Source of the DNA: Antedon mediterranea
Taxonomy: Eukaryota; Echinodermata; Crinoidea; Comatulida; Antedonidae
DNA: 64,000 nt
Assembly: GCF_964355755.1 (NCBI RefSeq)
Contig: NC_092670.1
Coordinates: 24,117,201 to 24,181,200, forward strand
Direction of reading: 5' to 3'
Shown: piece by piece, positions 55,401 through 64,000 of the stretch
Position numbering within the stretch: position 1 is the first letter of the stretch
Layout: each line of letters opens with the position of its first letter
Position numbers and translations under genes: made by a program
The notes under the pieces: model-generated
Database searches by the model: none
What the model saw: the letters and a program-made list of their open reading frames with translations, nothing else
Told to the model about the DNA's origin: nothing

Positions 55401-58400
55401 TCTCTATTAATAGAGATATCTCTATTAACAGAGATATCTCTATTTAAAACTAAGATATCTCTATTAAAAACTAAGATATCTCTATTAAAAACTAAGATAT
55501 CTCTATTTAAAACTAAGATATCTTAGTTTTTAATAGAGATATCTCTATTAATAAAGATATCTCTATTAATAGAGATATCTCTATTAAAAACTAAGATATC
55601 TTAGTTTTAAATAGAGATATCTTAGTTTTTAATAGAGATATCTCTATTAATAGAGATATCTTAGTTTTAAACTAAGATATCTTAGTTTTAAACTAAGATA
55701 TCTTTATCTCCGAATAAATGACAGCTTGGCGCGCCATACATATTGTAACAATATCTTAATAATAAAAGGCTATAATGAAATAAAATGGAACAGAGGCAGA
55801 AACAGGATGTTTGAGAAAAAATGATGAGGCTTATAATGAGCACATAAACACTTTCCATGCATTCCAACCGAAAAAGGGGATAAAAACCATGGTATTTGAT
55901 CACTATTTAATTATGGATTATAGAAGTTTCTATGTACAATTTTGAATAAGTTTTAGTGAAATAGCTTGGTGGATAATGCCGATCATTTTTAATGGTAAAA
56001 CAAAATTGAAATACCTCTAGTTTTCAATGCCTAAAAAATTGTTTATAAAATACGTGTTATTCCAGGCACAGTCAGTGGGGAGGAGTAGAAGATGTAGATG
56101 AAGATAATTGTTATCTCCATGTTTGTAATTTAAACTTGAACACGTCGTCGATACTCATTGCAATGAAATCGACTATCGTCCTTTTGAGCCGTCCTTATTT
56201 TGTACAATATACTCCCGAATATACTATTAATTGGAAAGGGAAAAAATACTAGTCCTTGGATCTACCTTTTAATGATGCATGTTAAATGCGTGCAACGTTT
56301 AGTACTTTTGTGCAGTATTACAGCTCAAAACTACACGAAATTAATACAGTACAATATCGGCTCTCAACAATTTTATTATAGTATTTTTCAGTTTTTGTAG
56401 CACTGTATAGCTTATACCTTACCTAGAAATCAACAACCATAAACACCTTGGTGGGATGTCCCTAATGGGTCATTACTCTTCCATTCTAAATGACACACTT
56501 CCACCACATTCACAACTATACCATTCCCTTCATACTTTGCAACAGGAAACAAAACTAAGATATCTATATTAATAGAGATATCTCTATTAATAGAGAAATC
56601 TCTAATAATAGAGATATCTTAGTTTTTAATAGAGATCTCTATTAATAGAGATATCTCTATTAACAGAGATATCTCTATTAACAGAGATATATCTCTATTA
56701 AAAACTAAGATATCTCTATTAAAAACTAAGATATCTCTATTTAAAACTAAGATATCTCTATTAATAGAGATATCTCTATTATTAGAGATATCTTAGTTTT
56801 AAATAGAGATATCTTAGTTTTAAATAGAGATATCTTAGTTTTTAATAGAGATATCTTAGTTTTAAATAGAGATATCTCTATTTAAAACTAAGATATCTCT
56901 ATTTAAAACTAAGATATCTCTATTAAAAACTAAGATATCTCTATTGCTTTAATAAATGACAGCTTGGCGCGCCATAATTGTGTTTTAAACTGGTCGTTTT
57001 TTGCATTGAGTACAGGTGGAAACCAAGTTTTAGGAAATCGAATACCAGCCATTAGTCTTAAATGAAAGCCTAAAATAGAATGTCGTGTTTCATTTTAATT
57101 GCAGCGTTGGGAGCGTTATCTATTTTTTTCTTCTGTTGTTTATCATTGTTTTTTCTTTTAAATGTATACATGTAAAGGTCATTATTTTATTGAAGGTCAT
57201 CGGAAATAACGGTCACATGATTCGACGGTTACAAACGTGAGCATTTCCGATAGTTAATCAAATCCATTTAATTCGAGGCTAATTATATAGATATTTAAAA
57301 TATTGAAGATGTAATTAGCATTCATATAATCACCTGTCCGTGTTAAACTGGTTATAACAATTTATCATCTGTATAAAATATCGATTAGCCAATCAGAAAG
57401 CTTTACCGTTGGGCTCGTTTGATTGTAAATTATATCGCTTTTTAACTATGATTGGAAAGTTCATTAAAGGATTCTTTTCACACGAATCTTTCGCACTTTT
57501 AAACTGTGACGTATACCGTGGCAAATTACGCGGCAATTTTACGAGACTGGTCCATAACCCTGGTCATGGCTATAGCTTCTAAGCAATAAACCCCACAGAG
57601 CACGGTGGACATACAAATATATATTTTTTGTCAGCAAACTGCGCCCCGTAGCAAATTGTTAAACGATTATGTTTCTCGTTAATAGCTGGTGATTCCACTG
57701 TCATGATATCTATTTCCCCAATAAATTCGATTTTAATTCGGCAAGCTCAGATACGATCATGAACGGCTAATGAACAATCATGACCCACCATGTATGTTGG
57801 CGCCAACTTATATTAATTATCTAACTAAACTGCCCGTCTGATCATTACTGCTTATACAATAGAACCCCTCCTATGGGACCCTATCCAAGAGGGACACCCT
57901 ATTAAGGGGACACTATCACGTGAAACAAAGAGAGTCAATATGTTTTAACACTTTCAGCCAACTCCTTGCTTAATGGGATGTGCCTATTAAGGGGACACTA
58001 TCACGTGGAACGAAGAGAGGCAATATGTTTCTTTTAAATGTATTTATTTATTTATTCATTTCGCTTTAACACTTTTAGCCAACCCCTTGCTTAATGGGAT
58101 GCCTCTATTAAGGTCACACTGACACGTGAAACGAACAAGAGGCATTGTATGTTTTAACACTTTCAGCCAACCCCTTGCTTAATGGGATGCCTCTATTAAG
58201 GGGACACTGAAACGTGAAACGAACAAGAGGCATTGTATGCTTTAACACTTTCAGCCAACCCCTTGCTTAATGGGATGCCTCTATTAAGGGGACACTGACA
58301 CGTGAAACGAACAAGAAGCATTGTATGTTTTAACATTACCTATTCAGGGGACACCTTTTAAAGGAACAGGTTGTTGTGTCCTGAAGGTGTCCCTTTAATA

Positions 58401-61400
58401 GAGGTCATCTGTATCAATTACTTACGGTGAACTCGATCTGTAATTTCCATCTACGTCAACAGAAAGAGTGGTTACAATAACTAACGCCGATACACCGTAG
58501 CATACTATAAAATAGTTTCGAGGAACATTTTGCCTGGTTGAGAAGCTTTTAGTGACTTTGAAAGCTATGAATACGGCCTCTGCCATCATCCACATAAACA
58601 TATTGAGAACGGTAAAATGTAAACAGACTCCAACACCTACGCAAACCTGAATATACGGAAGGTAAACAATAACATTATTAATATATACAAAATGTAACAT
58701 TATTTAAGATACTCATTTTTGTATTTTTGTATAATGTACTTTGTCAGAAGGCGTTAATTGAGGGGATCCCTCAGGATGTAAATCCTTTTTGAGGATTTAG
58801 AGGGCTATTATTATTATTACATTTATTTACCCAGGGTAGCCCAAACAGTTAAAAACTGGTTTCCACTGGGGCCCTGCATTTTACGTTATTTTTTTAATTT
58901 TTTTATTACGCTATATAAAATGTAAAAAAGCAATAGCACACAGTTAATAATGTTTGTATTACAATTAAAAATATTGAAAAAAAAAATCTATCCCTGGTAC
59001 CATACGCAATGATTGTTTTTTGTTGGTTTTATCTGTTTTTGTCCATGTATGGTATGGTATCGAAATATCAGTTCTCATCATGTCATTGAGTAGAGTATTA
59101 TTATGTCAACAGAAAGTACATAAGCTTGTTACTAAAATGTAGGCCTACATATTATTATAATTAAGAGAGATAATAACAGTAGTTATTTTTTCGATGGAAT
59201 TATATAACAAGTTGCGACGGCCTAATGAAGTAAGAGTAACGAGTATTTATCAGGTAGATGATGTTGTGCGTGTGTGGTGATGATGATGGAGTGAAACCGT
59301 ATAATATTGCCAATAAATAACTGATGAATAATATAATTATTGTAATAAGGATTATGAAGGACACCAATGACGTCATATAAACAAAATATTACACAATGAT
59401 ATGAATATTAACGAGCTTTTTAATATTTACAATTTTGTGTATACTCATTAATTCTACTAATAAACAAAACATAAATTCTCAACCAAGATTGATTGTGATT
59501 ATGATAAACCCCAAAGATTCAAAACCAAAAAACCAAAAAATAAAACATTATATGATGCCCTGCATTGCACTTTACAATGTTTAACGCATGATGATGAAGA
59601 TGATAATATCGATCGTTTAATAGTGCGTACTATTTCACGCCATGTGACCCACATTCGTCCAATCAAACGACAGGAATTTATTTAGGTGTATATAATAATA
59701 AATAAAGTACCGTTTTTGATGTGCTGTCGATACCAGACAAGAACAAAGTATACGTAGCTATCAGATTGATTACCAAGTTTGTGTGGATGAAAATACGTGT
59801 TGAGTTCCACAAATCTCTGAAAAAATGGATATTTTATAAATTTCTATTATTTAATTCAACCTATATTCCGTTATTTTTCAAAATGTCATAAGCGTACAGT
59901 ATTCGTTGAATCGAAACTTTACAAGTTTTGAACTTGCACAAACCGGCAACCAGAGATGAAGAGCGCTGCCAAACTGTTCAGTATAAGATGGTATGTAAAG
60001 GCTACCAATAACAGGTGCAACGCGTAAAGAAAGTAGAACGAGGGAAAATTGAACGGAATACATTGGACGTTTATATAGGCCTAGTTGGAGAAAACAAAAC
60101 ACTGTTTGTCTTTTGAATTTTTGATGGAATTTATATGAATTATATACTATATTAAGAAGACTTCAAATGTTTGTTTGTTCTTTTTGCGTATAAAGTGGCA
60201 TCAACAGAAGAATTTTCTCAGTTTGATCAAGGAATTATATGCGATAATTAAAATGCAAATGTTCGTTTTATGTATTGAATTTGGATTTTATAACTGTGGA
60301 ACAAAATGGACTAGAGCTAAGGTGGTCGATGCAAATGTAAGTTAAGTTAAATTGTGTTATGCCTACTTTGGCTCCTTTCTGAGATTTAGTTGTTTTGAAA
60401 GCAATAAGTAACTATCGTAACCATGGCAAACCAATAGCTTTAGGCAAGAGTTGTAATCATGGAATAATTCAGCTCACCTGAAGAAACAGTAGACGGACAG
60501 CAGACATACAAGGCTGATCAGAGATATTGACAGTAGCACATAACTAATCGTATCCAACGCAATCATATCGGTGTATGATTTCTATGAGAAAAAATATTAA
60601 AATATCAATATAAAACAAAATCGACGTTCTCTGATAATATCGCGATAAACATATCTTAGTATGCGAATGAGTGTCTTCAAAAAGATCATTGTTTCTTTGA
60701 ACAATTCTATATAATAATAATGGTTTTTAATTTTTAGCCTAAAACCGTTATAGAAAGACATCGGTTATGTTGTAGTTTATTCTATACACTGTACCGTGCT
60801 ATATTTATCATTAGTATTATTATGGATTTCTTTGCTTCAATACATAATCAAAATATTATCCTTAACGTGTTATCCTCATCGTCAACATGTACAGTTAATA
60901 TACAGTTCTCATCCGCATCCATAAAGGGTATTTTTTGTTTATTTTGGTTGCGAAGCGCGAAGAACTCGGTAAGCCAATGTGCCAAGGCTCGATTCTAAAT
61001 CCAATAATGATTATCATTCCAAATTGCGCACAATTGACACACGTCATTTCATTCTCGTGTATTAAGATGGGTAAACTCCTAAATCTCATCTCAACGGTTT
61101 TATTATACATTGCGTACGGACTTTGGGTTTCTGTGACTCAGTAAAAAGTGACAACGAACGTATTTCATTTTCAAATCAATGGTGCTTAACTTTCCCAAGA
61201 TAATGATAAATGCTGATTATTTTTACGCTTACACTAATAATATTCAGCATAAGCATTTTATATGTATTACTTTTAAGCTGAGTATCTTTCTGCTACACCA
61301 TGTTTAATGGCTTATATTATAGCATCATCCTTCGTACATTCAAATTGTCCTGGAGGTGATATTATGTAAATTAGATTTAATTCTTTGCCTCAAGTAAACT

Positions 61401-63978
61401 TGTATATTAATGATGCTGCCTTTACCTTAGTAAACTTTTGTGTTTGATTATTCATTATGCGTTTGTTTCTAATCAGTAAGTGCCACTTAATGAAACATTG
61501 TGCTTAAGTTTACAATTAAGTAGTTTTATTTGTTATTATGTGTTTTAATGTATCAATCAAACACACAGGGAAGTCTGAAATGTCATTAGAAATTAATTAA
61601 TGATCGTGTTTTTTATTTTTCCTGTTGAAATATTTTATACAATAAAATTCAACATTTCTTTAAAAGTATCTCTCCTTCTCTCCCCACCCACACCTCTCTC
61701 TCACTCTCCCCCTAATTATTGTACTAGAAATCGTCTGTCTGTCTGTCGGTTGGTCCTATATCCCTACATGTGTAATTTTCGCGTACGTATTAACAATATG
61801 ATTACATACGTTATATGAGTTGACCTGTAGCAATATTCCAAAACTTGTGAGGTGGTTACAAACACATTTCACGTCTCCATCACTCATTATTTCAGTGCTG
61901 CATCCATCTGTGGACCAACTCCTGAAATAGAAACAATGTGAATGAATGAATGCGCTGCTTGCACAGCATTTATTATAAAGTATATACAAATATTTAAAAT
62001 TTGTTGTTTGTACACAGACAAAGCTTGAATTATAAAAAAAAAACAAAAAAACAAACATGCTAAAAAAAAAACACATCAAAAGACACAAAAACATACAGGC
62101 AAAAATGTGTATACCTTAACTAATGTAAAAACATACTCCTATTTTAAGAAGTGAATAGAGGCCACTATCATAGTTAGCCTGTCATAATTGTAATTCTGTA
62201 TAATAATACTATTTGAAATTACCCTGACATTGAAACAATGTGTACTTTAACCAATGTAATAACAAACTTAAGATTCAGCATTAATCGTTTTCGGTGAGTT
62301 ACAATGTAAAAACAAACTTCTATTTTAAGAAGAAGAGGCTACTTATCGGTAGGCCTATCATAGTTAGCCTGTCATAATTGTAATTCTGTATAACAATACT
62401 ATTTAAAATTTCCCTTGAAACAACAGTAGGTCTAATACACTCACTTGTACGTGTTGTTGATGAAAGAACAATTTGCGTTTAATGGTTTGTCTTCTATATA
62501 GTTTGCTAGTGCCTGTAAGTATACAAAAATACAAATTTGAATTAGGTCGATATAATAAAATAAGAACTAACTAACTAACTCACAAGCGCCTTGAGCATTT
62601 TTGTGGATATGTGCCCTATATAAATCTTATTATTATTACTAAATAACTAACTAACTGTAATTGACTATTTAGAATTAAAATAATCTCAAGATGAACCTTT
62701 TTTTGCGTAAACGATGTACTCTGTATCTCAAATTTGGTACGATTAGAATAAACGCTTATTGACGTGAAATGACCAACCATTTGCACTCCTTCCAATTCAC
62801 TAAAATAAACAAACAAAACATTAGAAAAGGTTTTTAATTTTGAAATATATCATAACTTATATAATTACATTTACGATATGAAGTACACTTGGTATTACAA
62901 TTTGAAAATTAAATGTAACTACAATCTCCTTGTGTTATCTGGATAAACCGACATGTTTACATTTCTCAAAAACTGATAATTAAATTTATCTAACATCCCC
63001 GTAATCAAATGGTATGATCGAAAATTTCAACCGCCTATGACCATTGAAAAAAAAAATTTGAGGCAATTTCCCATCAACATTTGCTATAATAGTATCGAAC
63101 TTTAAAAAAATCTAAATAAGAAACTAATGTTTTCTATTATAATAATATTCAATCATATTGACCTTTTGGAAGCATTGATGATTTGCAAGTCAACACGTAG
63201 AACAACGGAATGGCAATTTGAACCTGTAATTGGAAATTAAATTTCCTCGTAAAAAACAATGATTACAATTTCGTTAAAATGAACTTGAGAAATGTTTAAA
63301 CACAACCAACTCTTTATTTGGGAAACACCGGTGGATGTTAAGGTGACACCCTTAGGTGTATGACTACAGGGTAAGCAGCAGTAAGCAGCGTTCCGCAAAC
63401 TTTTGATTTCGTGGCCTAAAATCCGGTTCCCGGGACCAAACCGCGATCCAACTACTCAGCTGGACCAGGACAATACTTAAGAATATGGACCTGTAGGTAA
63501 CCGGAAATTGCATTGTAATTTAATTGAAGAGTAAACTTGCGCTGATGATCCACCGAAATTTAGCGCAGTCCGTGTAACGCACACGACGCATGTCACCGGA
63601 TTCGCGTCACACTCTCAAAACATTTTACATTACATCGCTTGGGCGTTGGGTATGTTTACGATATTTTTAGCAAGGTCAAACCTTTACAGTAAATTGTAAC
63701 TCACATGCCTATTGATGAAAATCTAACTACAATGAAGTAGCTTTACGTAAGAAGTAAGTCACATATTTTGTAATACTCTGACGTCAGAGTAGTTCCCAGT
63801 CTCTCATTTCTGAGCCAAAGAATATGCAATTCTCTTTAGGATTATGCAAACATAATAAATATTTCATCAAATCGTTAATATATAGATGACAACTTACAAT
63901 TGTTCACGTCGATTTGAAACGCTAATTCATCTCCGACATCAGACCAGTTTCTGTTGTTAAGTGAAAAGACTGCAGTAT
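52380..63978 (-). CDS. Adhesion G-protein-coupled receptor (5' end outside window)
   Basis: Minus-strand exons in transcript order: 63978-63898, 63223-63163, 62799-62697, 62512-62445, 61921-61825, 60581-60478, 59816-59711, 58646-58426, 54731-54665, 54272-54175, 53813-53645 and 52466-52380. All join in phase. The first four give the end of a GAIN domain (SVVLRVDLQIINAS, NANCSFINNTY). Exon five is the GPS: SWSTDGCSTE, VKCVCNHLTSFGILL, with predicted autocleavage at HL|T and TSFGILLQK as tethered agonist. TM1 is in the 60.5-kb exon, TM2 at 59.7 kb (TRIFIHTNLVINLIATYTLF), TM3-4 at 58.5 kb (LHFTVLNMFMWMMAEAVF), TM5 across 54.7 and 54.2 kb (CWLNESNGAVYALVIPALII, NMIILVMTLRTV), TM6-7 at 53.7 kb (FGITWVFGPFAF, PQGLAIFIVYCVMDVE). 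The tail, VKEQFNIWRARSKRLKEAKS to QQDCSV, is short. Class B2; subfamily and ectodomains cannot be told. The 3.7-kb intron 54732-58425 carries the palindromic arrays. Confidence 0.93.
52540..52790. repeat. Decayed AAGGGGACAC-type dispersed repeats
   Basis: GAACCCGTCC...ATTCAGGGAACTC, CTCAAGGGGACACTTTC and GAATCGAATAAGAAGC resemble units of the array at 57860-58400, in the intron between the last two GPCR exons. Confidence 0.5.
55053..55218. repeat. GATATC two-word palindromic array 1
   Basis: GATATC cores are separated by spacers made of TCTATT (word X) or TTAGTTTT (word Y), each facing the reverse complement of X or Y. Examples: TCTATTAATAGA (X-X'), TCTATTTAAAACTAA (X-Y'). Unit lengths are about 18 to 21 bp. 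Arrays 2 (55329-55705) and 3 (56549-56943) use the same words. Confidence 0.92.
55299..55736. mobile_element. 438-bp nested TIR element of the same family
   Basis: Begins TGGCGCGCCAAGCTGTCATT and ends with the inverse, again with TA on each side (55297-55298 and 55737-55738). It consists almost wholly of a GATATC word array (55329-55705) with about 18 intact GATATC sites. It lies inside the larger element. Confidence 0.87.
56549..56943. repeat. GATATC two-word palindromic array 3
   Basis: About 18-19 units of the same two-word design, with local changes such as AGAAATCT and AGATATATCT. It ends at CAATAAATGAC-like sequence before the right terminal repeat (CTTTAATAAATGACAGCTTG). Confidence 0.92.
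57860..58400. repeat. About 100-bp tandem array, CTTGCTTAATGGGATGCCTC units
   Basis: About five units share AACACTTTCAGCCAACCCCT, TGCTTAATGGGATGCCTCTA, TTAAGGGGACACTGACACGT and GAAACGAACAAGAGGCA. One unit is expanded by a TTTATTTATTTATTCATTTC insertion near 58030-58060. It lies directly downstream (in transcript sense) of the TM3-4 exon of the GPCR. Confidence 0.9.
58812..58885 (-). mobile_element. Antisense 3' end of a CR1/L2-like element
   Basis: ACATTTATTTACCCAGGGTA, then AACTGGTTTCCACTGGGGCC, preceded by an ATT run (the tail read in antisense). No coding part. Confidence 0.65.
62575..62645 (+). mobile_element. SINE/LINE 3' tail with (ATT)n
   Basis: AAGCGCCTTGAGCATTTTTG, then GTGCCCTATATAAATCTTAT and an ATT run, flanked by ACTAACTAACT on both sides (a possible target duplication or microsatellite). 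It lies in the short GPCR intron 62513-62696. Confidence 0.65.
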
Positions 63979-64000
63979 CTACAAAAAAAGCCCGATTCAT

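Larger units (their letters stand above)
55021..56974. mobile_element. 1.95-kb TIR element with palindromic word arrays
   Basis: Starts TGGCGCGCCAAGCTGTCATT and ends with its inverse (AATGACAGCTTGGCGCGCCA). TA lies directly outside both ends (55019-55020 and 56975-56976), as for a TA target duplication. Subterminal arrays (55053-55218 and 56549-56943) run inward and both end at TTAGTTTTGTTTCC or its inverse, so they form very long imperfect inverted arms. The middle (55740-56540) has no transposase. A smaller relative is inserted at 55299-55736. Confidence 0.85.

Noticed and set aside
55053-56943. A CRISPR-like array, because of short repeats with regular spacing
   Set aside because: The genome is animal, the spacers are combinations of the same two words rather than unique, and no cas genes exist.
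60935-61144. Overlapping plus and minus open frames in a GPCR intron
   Set aside because: No homology. A box-B-like GGCTCGATTCT suggests a decayed SINE, but it is too weak to call.
63357-63480. Possible tRNA or SINE (GGTTCCCGGGACC, CAGCTGGACC)
   Set aside because: The A- and B-box spacing and the clover-leaf do not fit in either orientation; left unassigned within a GPCR intron.

Overview
The window is AT-rich eukaryotic DNA, with GT-AG introns, long intergenic stretches, poly(A) signals and many short transposons. Protein matches are animal. A tail-anchored cGAS-like gene pair, an adhesion GPCR, a composite 5S/tRNA SINE and abundant TAGGCCTA/CTAG words suggest a marine invertebrate deuterostome. 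An echinoderm is my best guess, but no species-specific marker was seen.

Layout. 1-1670 (+): last five exons of NUBP2, a cytosolic Fe-S scaffold. 2.1-14.6 kb (+): an expanding cluster of cGAS-like (Mab-21/cGLR) nucleotidyltransferase genes. It holds a 3' remnant (about 2.1-2.7 kb), a damaged copy (4440-7687) and an apparently intact copy (9390-12062). The intact copy reads as a nucleotidyltransferase domain, an acidic Ser-rich linker encoded by micro-exons and a C-terminal membrane anchor. MITEs, a 97-bp tandem array and a 2.15-kb TIR element lie among the copies. 14911-20852 (+): GRWD1, seven exons. 22655-25279 (+): UBC9/UBE2I, seven exons. 28844-32918 (+): KDEL receptor, four exons, with a foldback element in intron 1. 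35689-38744 (+): a 927-residue lysine-rich, nucleolar-type protein with 63-codon tandem repeats. 39-52 kb: repeat-rich, with two decayed non-LTR retrotransposons, a MITE whose halves lie 4.5 kb apart, a possible small spliced transcript, and a broken copy of part of the lysine-rich gene between members of a repeat family. 52380-63978 (-): most of an adhesion GPCR (GAIN end, GPS, seven TM segments, short tail), with its 5' end outside the window.

The genes do not form one pathway. NUBP2, GRWD1, UBC9 and KDELR are unrelated housekeeping genes. The adaptive-looking part is the cGLR cluster: tandem duplication, lineage-specific damage and loss of the membrane anchor in one copy resemble turnover of innate immune sensors.

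The two most unusual items are the tail-anchored cGLR architecture and a nested pair of TA-flanked elements inside a GPCR intron (55021-56974). The arrays in those elements are built from two short words in all four palindromic combinations around GATATC.
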